DNA from: RGIG8775 sp045660295
GTDB lineage: Bacteria; Bacillota; Clostridia; Oscillospirales; CAG-272
Length of the DNA: 5,792 nt
Reading direction: 5' to 3'
Assembly (NCBI GenBank): GCA_045660295.1
Contig: JAZRDN010000034.1
Span: 1 to 5,792 of the forward strand
Made by a program: the position numbers and the translations under genes. Below are positions 1 to 5,504 of this stretch, one piece after another; position 1 is the first letter of the stretch; each line of letters begins with the position of its first letter. The notes below the pieces were generated by a model, which saw nothing but the letters and a program-made list of their open reading frames with translations, made no database searches and was not told where the DNA came from.

Positions 1-3
1 AGG

Positions 4-141
4 TGCGCTCTTTTTTAGTTTTTTCTCGTGTTTTCGACTTCTTTTTCTGTTAAATCCTGCTTTTCCCACATTAAATTCCACTTATTTCTCATACTAAATT
101 CCACTGCTTTCCTACTGTGGAATTTACTTTGGGAATTCACG
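4..141. repeat. Left copy of a 138-bp inverted terminal repeat of the window
   Basis: This stretch is the exact reverse complement of 5655-5792; every pair of positions sums to 5796. Pairing fails at 142 versus 5654, and the right copy runs out at the window edge, so the outer boundary of the repeat is unknown. Inside it the decamer TAAATTCCAC occurs at 72-81 and 95-104, with its reverse complement at 117-126. The 95-104 and 117-126 copies can form a 10-bp hairpin. Two identical copies at both contig ends suggest a multicopy element, such as an insertion sequence end or dispersed repeat, at which assembly stopped. An assembly artefact is also possible. Confidence 0.9.
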
Positions 142-200
142 TCGACCCGCCAAGAGCCCAAGAAAGCCCCCTAAAAAAACACTTTTTAGCAAAAAAGCCC

Positions 201-229
201 TTGACAAATTTTCTCGGCTGTGATACAAT
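201..229 (+). promoter_or_regulatory. Promoter of the dapA-dapB-lysA operon
   Basis: A perfect -35 box TTGACA (201-206) is followed after 17 bp by TACAAT (224-229). A TG one base before the -10 box makes it an extended -10 promoter. Transcription should start near 236, about 30 nt before the riboswitch. The 60 bp between the left repeat and this promoter hold only a weak A/T hairpin (171-189) and no gene. Confidence 0.85.
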
Positions 230-293
230 CGTTGTGTATAATAATATGTTGTTTAACAAAGATATTTGATAGAGGCGCATTTCGCAATAAGTA

Positions 294-568
294 GCCGTAA
301 GGGAGTCAAACACATAAGGTTTTGGACGAAAAAATATCGATGTATGCTTCCAAAAAAATACTTGCAATATCTTATATTGCTTCGTATTTTTTCGTTGCCT
401 CCCTTCGCTATTTTTCGTTCAAAACTGCTTCGCACCCTTCGGCGAATAAATTTTTGATAGATTTTGGCGCGATTGGTCGCAGTGGAGTACCAACTCCACA
501 AGACTAAGCGCGACGAAAGATACTAAAATTTATCGTCGCAGGGCTTGTGGGTTCGTCTCCCTTACGGC
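294..568. mobile_element. TA-flanked MITE-like element inserted in the lysine riboswitch
   Basis: Twelve perfectly inverted terminal bases, GCCGTAAGGGAG (294-305) and CTCCCTTACGGC (557-568), are flanked on both sides by TA (292-293, 569-570). The inverted match continues imperfectly to 25 bp (294-318 against 544-568, 21 of 25 identical). The 275-bp interior has no credible ORF but is rich in hairpins: 353-392, GTGGAGT/ACTCCAC (482-488 with 493-499) and GCGACGA/TCGTCGC (510-516 with 533-539). Short length, terminal repeats, a TA duplication and no transposase fit a MITE mobilised in trans, possibly by an IS630/Tc1-type enzyme; the family is an inference. The alternative is a natural riboswitch expansion closed by a 14-bp stem, but the complete P2 and kissing loop downstream argue against that. 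Confidence 0.72.
353..392. terminator. A/T-rich hairpin inside the inserted element, possible terminator
   Basis: AAAAAATAC (353-361) pairs with GTATTTTTT (384-392), and inside it GCAATAT (364-370) pairs with ATATTGC (374-380) around a 3-nt loop. The stem ends in a run of T on one strand and of A on the other, so it could act as a weak intrinsic terminator in either direction. It would be transcribed in the dap leader. The run of T is itself paired, which weakens the call. Confidence 0.35.
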
Positions 569-715
569 TATCCCTTATCTACGGGCGCACGACCCGAGGG
601 CGAAAGGTGCGGATGCCGAGGCGGTCGATTCTGTGCGTAAATCGGCTTGCCGGTTGTGCGGAATAACATCTGTACGACTGTCGTCACCCGACGGAGTGCT
701 ATCTGTCTTGATTTT

Positions 716-735
716 CCCCAAAGCCGTAGTTGGGG
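716..735 (+). promoter_or_regulatory. Hairpin between aptamer and terminator
   Basis: CCCCAA (716-721) pairs with TTGGGG (730-735) around an 8-nt loop. It lies in the expression platform between P1 of the riboswitch and the terminator. It may be a pause hairpin or part of the switching structure; its role cannot be read directly. Confidence 0.45.
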
Positions 736-749
736 CGTATTGCAAGTAC

Positions 750-778
750 AGTGACCGTCGTGTGGTCACTTTTTCTTT
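750..778 (+). terminator. Riboswitch-controlled intrinsic terminator upstream of dapA
   Basis: AGTGACC (750-756) pairs with GGTCACT (764-770) around a 7-nt loop and runs straight into TTTTTCTTT. It ends a few bases before the dapA ribosome binding site, the usual place for an L-box attenuator. GTCAC at 683-687, in the P5 loop of the aptamer, is complementary to GTGAC (751-755) and could form an antiterminator when lysine is absent; that pairing is an inference. Confidence 0.82.
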
Positions 779-796
779 GTTAGAGAGGAGTTTAAC

Positions 797-1684
797 ATGA
801 AGAAAACAGTATTTACGGGAGCGGCTACCGCCCTCGTCACACCCTTTGACGAAAACGGAGTCAACTACGAAAAGCTTGGCAGACTCATAGACTGGCAGAT
901 AGACAGCGGCATTGACGCTCTCGTTGTGTGCGGAACGACCGGTGAGGCTTCCACCATGACCGACGACGAGCACAGAATGGTTATCGACTACTCTGTAAAG
1001 CGCGCGGCAGGCAGAGTCCCGGTTATCGCGGGTGCTGGAAGTAACGACACCGCTTACGCTCTCGACCTTGTAAGATGCGCCGAGCAGTCGGGCGCTGACG
1101 CTATGCTTGTGGTAACTCCCTACTACAACAAGTGCACTCAGACAGGTCTTATCAAGATGTTCACACAGATAGCCGACGCAAGCTCCAAGCCTATCATTCT
1201 TTACAACGTCCCCTCGCGCACAGGCGTAAACATCACCCCCGATACATACGCTATCCTTGCCGAGCACGACAACATCGTAGCTATAAAGGAAGCGGGCGGC
1301 AATATCTCCCACGTGGTTGAGACCATGGCGAGAATAGGCGACAAGATAGACCTTTACTCGGGCAACGACGACCAGATAGTTCCCATTCTCTCTATGGGCG
1401 GTAAGGGCGTTATCTCGGTGCTTTCCAACCTTCTCCCCGCGGAGACATCCGAAATGTGCAAGGCGTTCTTCCGCGGCGACGTAAAGAAGGCGGCTGAGAT
1501 GCAGTGCCACTATTTCGACCTTGTAACGGCTCTTTTCTCCGAAGTCAACCCAATTCCCGTAAAGGCGGCTATGGCGGCTATGGGATATTGCGAGGACTAC
1601 CTCAGACTTCCTCTTACACCTATGGAAGAAGGACACAGAAAGGTACTCTTTGACCTTATGCGTAAGGAAGGACTTATTAAATGA
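797..1684 (+). CDS. dapA: 4-hydroxy-tetrahydrodipicolinate synthase
   Basis: The 295-residue product condenses pyruvate with aspartate semialdehyde, the first committed step of diaminopimelate and lysine synthesis. It is a cytosolic TIM-barrel enzyme of the class I aldolase family and has the family's normal length. Visible active-site elements are GTTGE (46-50), the tyrosine pair in TPYYN (107-111), Tyr136 and Arg141 in YNVPSRTG, and the Schiff-base Lys164 in VAIKEAGG. Compared with the E. coli lysine-inhibition site, His53 aligns with Asp56 and Glu84 with Tyr87, so feedback inhibition by lysine is probably weak or absent, as in many Gram-positive enzymes (inference). The start is fixed by AGAGGAG (784-790), six bases before the ATG. 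The stop overlaps the dapB start as ATGA, implying translational coupling. Control is by the upstream riboswitch and terminator. Confidence 0.97.
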   Translation: MKKTVFTGAATALVTPFDENGVNYEKLGRLIDWQIDSGIDALVVCGTTGEASTMTDDEHRMVIDYSVKRAAGRVPVIAGAGSNDTAYALDLVRCAEQSGADAMLVVTPYYNKCTQTGLIKMFTQIADASSKPIILYNVPSRTGVNITPDTYAILAEHDNIVAIKEAGGNISHVVETMARIGDKIDLYSGNDDQIVPILSMGGKGVISVLSNLLPAETSEMCKAFFRGDVKKAAEMQCHYFDLVTALFSEVNPIPVKAAMAAMGYCEDYLRLPLTPMEEGHRKVLFDLMRKEGLIK

Positions 1685-2415
1685 AAATTGTAATTAACGG
1701 CGCGCTTGGCGCAATGGGAAAGGTTCTTACCTCACTTTGCGAAAACGGCGTGAGAAACGCGGAGGCGACGGCTTTGGTAGACCGCCTTGGCGGAGAAGGT
1801 ATTTATACAGATATATGTGAGTTTAAGGGTGATGCGGACGTGCTTGTGGACTTCTCCCACCACTCCTGCGCCCCCGCTCTCTCAAAATACGCGGCCAAAC
1901 GCGGTATGGCTCTGGTTATGGCGACCACGGGTCACAGTGACGGGGAGCTTGCGGCTATCTACGAGGCGGCAAAAAAAGTTCCCGTGTTCATGTCGGCAAA
2001 CATGTCGCTTGGAGTAGCGCTTCTTGCCGAGCTTGCCGCCAAAACCGCGGCGCTCTTCCCCGATGCCGACATAGAGATAATCGAAAAGCACCACAACCGC
2101 AAGCTGGACGCTCCCAGCGGAACGGCGCTTATGATAGCGCGCTCGATTGAGAACGCGCGCGGAGAGACGAAATTCGTCTACGGCAGACACGGACAGCAGA
2201 AGCGCGAGACGGGCGAGGTTGGCATCCACGCGGTACGCGCGGGCAACATCGTGGGCGAGCACGAGGTCATCGTGGCTACGGACTCTCAGATAATCACTCT
2301 CAAGCACGAGGCGCAGAGCCGCGCGCTCTTTGCCGAGGGCGCACTTGCCGCCGCTGATTTCATATGCGGCAAGCCCGCGGGGCTTTATACGATGAAAGAT
2401 ATAGCCAAGGCGTGA
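1681..2415 (+). CDS. dapB: 4-hydroxy-tetrahydrodipicolinate reductase
   Basis: The 244-residue product uses NAD(P)H to reduce the DapA product to tetrahydrodipicolinate. The N-terminal Rossmann fold shows the nucleotide-binding loop GALGAMG (7-13), in which the usual RMG reads AMG, followed by VDFSHHS (56-62) and ATTGHS (81-86). The C-terminal substrate domain has the DapB signature EKHHNRKLDAPSGTA (135-149): His137 and Lys141 correspond to the E. coli catalytic His159 and Lys163. GEVGIHAVRAGNIVGEHEV (178-196) is also typical. Slightly shorter than E. coli DapB (273 aa) and within the normal range for clostridial forms. AAGGAAGGA (1664-1672) inside the end of dapA serves as ribosome binding site, eight bases before the ATG, and the start overlaps the dapA stop by four bases. 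Confidence 0.97.
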   Translation: MKIVINGALGAMGKVLTSLCENGVRNAEATALVDRLGGEGIYTDICEFKGDADVLVDFSHHSCAPALSKYAAKRGMALVMATTGHSDGELAAIYEAAKKVPVFMSANMSLGVALLAELAAKTAALFPDADIEIIEKHHNRKLDAPSGTALMIARSIENARGETKFVYGRHGQQKRETGEVGIHAVRAGNIVGEHEVIVATDSQIITLKHEAQSRALFAEGALAAADFICGKPAGLYTMKDIAKA

Positions 2416-2425
2416 ACGCCTTGGC
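2404..2425 (+). promoter_or_regulatory. Perfect hairpin spanning the dapB stop codon
   Basis: GCCAAGGCG (2404-2412) pairs perfectly with CGCCTTGGC (2417-2425) around a 4-nt loop that contains the TGA stop. No run of T follows, so it is not a standard terminator. It may mark an RNA processing or stability point or tune lysA expression within the operon; the role is inferred. Confidence 0.6.
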
Positions 2426-2461
2426 AGTGCTTAGTGCATAGTAGTTGGAAGGACGGTCAAA

Positions 2462-3766
2462 ATGAAAAAGATGTTACATGATAATTTGTCGGTAAACAAG
2501 GCGGGGCATTTGTGCTTCGCGGGGCTTGACACTGCCTTGCTGGCGCAGAAGTACGGCACTCCCCTGTTTCTTATCGACGAGGACAGGATACGCCAGAACG
2601 CGCGGACTTATATAAACGCCATGCGCAAGTATTTCGGCGGCGATTCGGGTCCCCTGCTTGCCAGCAAGGCACTCTGCTTTTCGGAGATATACCGCATAGC
2701 GGCATCCGAGGGCATGAGAACAGATATTGTTTCGCCGGGTGAGCTTTACATTGCCCACAAGGCAGGCTTTCCCATGGCGCGCGCCTTCTTCCACGGCAAC
2801 AACAAGACCGATGAGGATATAGCGTACGCTATCGAGTGCGGAATAGGCTACTTCGTTGTGGACAACAAGGAGGAGCTTGAGGAAATCGACCGCGCGGCAA
2901 TGAAGAAAGGTATAAAACAGAAGATACTTCTCCGCTTGAGTCCGGGCATAGACCCCCACACTCACGCCAAGATATCCACGGGAAGCGTTGACTCCAAGTT
3001 CGGCTCGGCAATAGAGACAGGACAGGCAGACGACATGGTAAAGCATGCGCTTGACCTCGAAAATGTCGTTCTTGAGGGCTTCCATTGCCACATCGGCTCA
3101 CAAATCTTTGATTGCGAGCCCTTCTGCGACGCGGCTGACATCATGCTTTCTTACGTTGCCCACGTCAATGAGCTTTGCGGCATGGAAACCAAAATCGTCA
3201 ACCTCGGCGGTGGCTTCGGTGTTCGCTACGTTGACGAGGACCCTTTCATCGACTACGAGGAAAACATAAAGAGCATCTCCACACACATTAACGCAAAGTG
3301 CCAAGAGCTCAAGATAAAGAAGCCCTGTATTCTCATGGAGCCCGGACGCAGTATAGTTGCCGACGCGGGGCTGACGCTTTACACGGTAGGCACTGTCAAG
3401 ACCATCACCGGCTACAAGACCTACGTTTCAATAGACGGCGGCATGACCGACAACCCCAGATATGCGCTTTACCAGTCGAAATACACCTTTGAGATAGCTA
3501 ACAAAGCTACCGAGGAAAAGCCTCTCTCCTGCACGATAGCGGGAAGATGCTGTGAAAGCGGCGACCTGCTCGGAGAGGACGTAAGGCTTCAAAACGCCGA
3601 GCGCGGCGACATTCTGGCGACACTTGTTACAGGCGCGTACAACTACGCAATGTCCTCGAACTACAACAAGATTCCACGACCGCCCGTCGTTGTTATAAGC
3701 GGCGGAGTTGACCGCGTGGCTGTAAGGCGAGAGACCTACGCCGATTTAGCAAGGCTTGATACATAA
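2462..3766 (+). CDS. lysA: Diaminopimelate decarboxylase
   Basis: The 434-residue PLP enzyme removes CO2 from meso-diaminopimelate to give L-lysine, the last step of the pathway. It belongs to the fold III alanine racemase-like decarboxylases and has close to the usual length. The N-terminal barrel carries the PLP lysine Lys69 in ASKA, the HCHIGSQ motif (208-214), the phosphate-binding GGGFG (249-253) and EPGRS (293-297). The C-terminal beta domain supplies the dimer-interface residues CESGD (364-368, Cys364) and GAYNYAMSSNYN (391-402). The start is supported by GGAAGGA (2447-2453), eight bases before the ATG; a second in-frame ATG lies three codons in. It follows dapB by 46 bp and lacks its own visible promoter, so it belongs to the riboswitch-controlled operon. 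The remaining pathway genes (aspartokinase, asd, and dapL/dapF or ddh) are not in this window. Confidence 0.97.
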   Translation: MKKMLHDNLSVNKAGHLCFAGLDTALLAQKYGTPLFLIDEDRIRQNARTYINAMRKYFGGDSGPLLASKALCFSEIYRIAASEGMRTDIVSPGELYIAHKAGFPMARAFFHGNNKTDEDIAYAIECGIGYFVVDNKEELEEIDRAAMKKGIKQKILLRLSPGIDPHTHAKISTGSVDSKFGSAIETGQADDMVKHALDLENVVLEGFHCHIGSQIFDCEPFCDAADIMLSYVAHVNELCGMETKIVNLGGGFGVRYVDEDPFIDYEENIKSISTHINAKCQELKIKKPCILMEPGRSIVADAGLTLYTVGTVKTITGYKTYVSIDGGMTDNPRYALYQSKYTFEIANKATEEKPLSCTIAGRCCESGDLLGEDVRLQNAERGDILATLVTGAYNYAMSSNYNKIPRPPVVVISGGVDRVAVRRETYADLARLDT

Positions 3767-3776
3767 AATATTAAAA

Positions 3777-3816
3777 GGGGCTGTTGACGGAATGCAACAG
3801 TCCCCGATTTGTTTTT
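3777..3816 (+). terminator. Intrinsic terminator of the dap operon
   Basis: GGGGCTGTTG (3777-3786) pairs with CAACAG plus CCCC (3795-3800, 3802-3805), with a single bulged T at 3801. The T-rich stretch GATTTGTTTTT follows. It begins ten bases after the lysA stop. The next 140 bp up to the ppa promoter contain only a small CCGCC/GGCGG hairpin (3839-3852) and a repeated GGCTTGAC (3902-3909, 3955-3962). Confidence 0.88.
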
Positions 3817-3957
3817 GCACGCTGAATTATTGGTAACACCGCCGTCAGGCGGGCAAAAATCAACACTATTTTTCAAACCCCGATGACCCATGGAAAAAAC
3901 AGGCTTGACCCCGTCGGCGTACAGAAAAAGCCAGATAACGCCTTGCGGCCGCGGGGC

Positions 3958-3986
3958 TTGACAAACGAGCGGAAATATGGTAAAAT
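3958..3986 (+). promoter_or_regulatory. Promoter of ppa
   Basis: A perfect -35 box TTGACA (3958-3963) and TAAAAT (3981-3986) are separated by 17 bp. TG one base before the -10 box gives an extended -10. The predicted start near 3993 leaves a short leader of about 35 nt with no room for a riboswitch, consistent with steady expression of a housekeeping gene. Confidence 0.85.
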
Positions 3987-4026
3987 GTACTCCTTATAGT
4001 ATATTAAAAGAAAGAAGGAAAACACA

Positions 4027-4560
4027 ATGTCCAATATATGGCACGATATATCGCCAAAAAGAATAACCGCCGAGGACTTCATCTGCGTGGTGGAGATATC
4101 CAAGGGCAGTAAGAAAAAATACGAGCTGGATAAGGAGACGGGGCTTATAATCCTTGACAGAATTCTCTACACCTCTACACACTATCCCGCCAATTACGGA
4201 TTTATTCCGCGTACCTACGGCGACGACAACGACCCGCTTGACGTGCTTCTGCTCTGCTCCGAGCCTATTGAGCCCATGTCGCTGGTCCGCGCGTATCCCA
4301 TCGGAGTCATCTCCATGATAGACAACGGAAAAAACGACGAAAAGATAATCGCTATTCCCTTCAGCGATCCCAACTATAATATTTACACGAACATCGACCA
4401 GCTTCCCACCCACGTCTTTGACGAAATGCGTCACTTTTTCTCGGTCTACAAGAATCTTGAGAACAAGACCACCGCGGTTGACGAGGTAAGCGACCGCAAC
4501 GAGGCGATAAAAATAATCAAGTCCGCCATAGACAACTACATCGAGCATTTCTGCAAATAA
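4027..4560 (+). CDS. ppa: Inorganic pyrophosphatase, family I
   Basis: The 177-residue soluble enzyme hydrolyses pyrophosphate to two phosphates with Mg2+, pulling biosynthetic reactions forward. The length matches bacterial family I enzymes. Visible residues are Glu23, Lys31 and Glu33 around KKKYELDKETG, YPANYGFIP (53-61), the metal-binding signature DNDPLDV (67-73) with Asp67, Asp69 and Asp72, and Asp99, Asp104 and Lys106 in DNGKNDEK. The core is therefore complete. The start follows AAGGA (4015-4019) by seven bases. It has its own promoter and lies after the dap terminator, so it is not part of the lysine operon. A small gene begins five bases after its stop and is probably co-transcribed. 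Confidence 0.97.
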   Translation: MSNIWHDISPKRITAEDFICVVEISKGSKKKYELDKETGLIILDRILYTSTHYPANYGFIPRTYGDDNDPLDVLLLCSEPIEPMSLVRAYPIGVISMIDNGKNDEKIIAIPFSDPNYNIYTNIDQLPTHVFDEMRHFFSVYKNLENKTTAVDEVSDRNEAIKIIKSAIDNYIEHFCK

Positions 4561-4565
4561 TCGGC

Positions 4566-4733
4566 ATGGAACCAAAGGATTATATAGTAAGTAAAATCGA
4601 GGGCGAGTACGCCACACTTAAAGATTTAAGCACCGGCGACGAGCTTTTTATCGCCATGGCGCTTCTGCCCGGGGGCGTTGACGTGGGCACAAGGCTGCAC
4701 TACGAAATGCTTGAATATACAATTTGTCAATAA
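4566..4733 (+). CDS. Small DUF3006-like protein
   Basis: This 55-codon gene starts five bases after ppa. Its product begins MEPKDYIVSKIEGEYATL and continues with a TGDEL turn and ALLPGGVDVG. This matches the layout I associate with DUF3006 proteins (a YIVDRIEG-type strand, a central acidic turn, then LLPEGVKEG). The function of that family is unknown. The product has no signal peptide or membrane segment. It ends soon after the LLP motif, whereas many family members carry a short basic C-terminal tail, so it may be truncated. No clear ribosome binding site precedes the ATG, and translation may rely on coupling to ppa. The assignment comes from remembered family pattern, not a search. Confidence 0.6.
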   Translation: MEPKDYIVSKIEGEYATLKDLSTGDELFIAMALLPGGVDVGTRLHYEMLEYTICQ

Positions 4734-4764
4734 AACTCAAAATTAACTGTTTTCGAGGTAAACC

Positions 4765-4836
4765 ATGAACGCTCAACAAATTTTCGGGCAAGCACAGTGG
4801 ATAGGCGCTCCCGAGGGCTCGGACGTATGGCACTAA
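4765..4836 (+). pseudogene. Possible 5' remnant of an alpha-L-rhamnosidase gene
   Basis: A GAGGT ribosome binding site (4755-4759) precedes a 23-codon ORF, MNAQQIFGQAQWIGAPEGSD followed by three residues and TAA. AQWIGAPEGSD resembles the N-terminal WIGAPE region of GH78 alpha-L-rhamnosidases, large enzymes that remove rhamnose from glycans. In-frame reading past the TAA gives IYRTNHIPKAKPPVFSGKLIL, which loosely recalls the next part of that domain (a FRKEF-like strand, then a turn). After about 4900 the likeness is lost and a hairpin lies there. I read it as a decayed or truncated gene start, but a chance short ORF cannot be excluded. Confidence 0.38.
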
Positions 4837-4873
4837 ACAATAATTTACCGCACAAACCATATACCAAAAGCAA

Positions 4874-4904
4874 AGCCTCCCGTGTTTAGCGGGAAGCTGA
4901 TTTT
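4874..4904. terminator. Hairpin at the end of the ppa unit
   Basis: AGC-c-TCCCG (4874-4882) pairs with CGGGA-a-GCT (4890-4898), with one internal mismatch and a 7-nt loop. GATTTT follows on the plus strand, and a short T run follows on the minus strand after a few bases. It is a moderate, possibly two-way terminator between the rightward ppa unit and the leftward RNA unit. Confidence 0.5.
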
Positions 4905-4978
4905 ACGAGTGATGTTTTTTATCTTTTTGCTGTACTTGGTACGCTGACCAATTGCCTCCCCGGCAGGGGCGCGAGGAC

Positions 4979-5023
4979 AAAAAGAAATGACCCTTGATTG
5001 CTTCTTTACGCAACCAAGGGTCA
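4979..5023 (-). terminator. Intrinsic terminator of the minus-strand unit
   Basis: On the minus strand a long stem forms from TGACCCTTG (complement of 5015-5023) and CAAGGGTCA (complement of 4988-4996). It is extended past one mismatch by TTGC/GCAA, giving 13 pairs around an 8-nt loop. TTTCTTTTTG follows directly. On the plus strand no T run follows, so the direction is leftward. Confidence 0.85.
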
Positions 5024-5396
5024 CTTCTGTTCACTCTTGATATCTAACATCTTTTGTTATCCTCTCTTTCATCAGACTGCCTTTCGCTTCATAGCCGCAA
5101 CGCCTAAAACGCTTTCTACTTTTTTCTCTACCGAGAATACCACTTGTTTTCTGTTTGCGTTCCTGTTGCAAAAAGGTGTGGGGTTTTGACTTTCCAAAGG
5201 CTTTTTTACCAACGCCGACCTGAGCTTAACTTCCGATTACTCCTGTTAACAAGACTCACTGATCTATTTTTATGCGTCACACCGCCGTGTTTTTCTACCC
5301 TTTCTACCTGCTCAAATCGCTTGGTTCTTGGGTCGCCTTTTTGGAAACGAAGTCGTGAAGTTCAACTTGCCATTGGACTGTACCTTCCTTTCTTCA
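4979..5396 (-). ncRNA. Candidate structured non-coding RNA, unassigned
   Basis: This minus-strand unit of about 420 nt has a promoter at its right end and an intrinsic terminator at its left end. Between them the minus strand has stops in all frames and no ORF beyond a few dozen codons. Several local stems are visible: AGTCCAA with TTGAACT around 5357-5380, TTCTC with GAGAA near 5130-5142, and a TGTTAACA palindrome near 5245. A block at 5207-5235 reads CGGAAGTTAAGCTC, then GCGTTGGTA, recalling conserved 5S rRNA sequence. Tiny ORFs preceded by ribosome-binding-like sequences exist (5362-5373, three codons; 5021-5050, nine codons ending inside the terminator). It lacks RNase P, tmRNA and SRP hallmarks. 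It may be a novel RNA or the transcript of a decayed gene. The plus strand here is also without a credible gene. Confidence 0.45.
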
Positions 5397-5401
5397 CTTG
5401 T

Positions 5402-5430
5402 AGTATATCACATTTCGAGCCAAATTGCAA
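5402..5430 (-). promoter_or_regulatory. Leftward promoter of the candidate RNA
   Basis: On the minus strand TTGCAA (5425-5430) and TATACT (5402-5407) are 17 bp apart, with TG one base before the -10 box (extended -10). Transcription would start near 5395 and run left to the terminator at 4979. Confidence 0.72.
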
Positions 5431-5504
5431 TTGGTATTTTGTAAAAAATTCACAATTATTTTTTGTTCAAAACAGAGAAATTTGCGCTTTTCCACAATTT
5501 ACTC

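Larger units (their letters stand above)
268..703 (+). promoter_or_regulatory. Lysine riboswitch (L box) aptamer, interrupted by an insertion
   Basis: P1 pairs GATAG (268-272) with CTATC (699-703). Conserved L-box blocks follow in the expected order: AGAGGCGC (271-278), AAGTA (289-293), GAAAGG (602-607), GCCGAGG (615-621, usually GCCGAAG), ACTGTC (677-682) and the 3' GGAGTGCTATC. P2 is CCCT/AGGG (572-575 with 597-600) topped by CGGG/CCCG (582-585 with 593-596). Its loop CGCAC (586-590) is complementary to GTGCG (633-637) in the P3 loop, the kissing interaction typical of this class. The aptamer spans 436 nt instead of the usual 170-190 because 277 nt lie between AAGTA and P2; without them it is about 159 nt. 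It should bind free lysine and regulate the dap operon, although the split may have changed this. Confidence 0.88.

Noticed and set aside
541..570. tRNA T-arm-like GTGGGTTCGTCTCCC followed by an acceptor-like CTTACGGC
   Set aside because: No anticodon or D arm fits, and these bases are the right terminal repeat of the inserted element.
575..1636. Long minus-strand open frame of 353 codons
   Set aside because: It is the antisense shadow of dapA and its leader, with no recognisable protein family.
3839..3854. CCGCC/GGCGG hairpin as a terminator
   Set aside because: The stem is only 5 bp and is followed by A rather than T residues.
5304..5378. Minus-strand frame VQWQVELHDFVSKKATQ with faint HPr-like character near a good ribosome binding site
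   Set aside because: The preceding ATG is out of frame, stops follow quickly, and the likeness is too short; at most a decayed gene.
4979..5396. Known RNAs: RNase P, tmRNA, SRP RNA
   Set aside because: The GAGGAAAGTCC/ACAGAAA, CCA-ended tRNA-like and GGAAGGAAGCAGCC hallmarks are absent; only partial TCAGGTC is seen.
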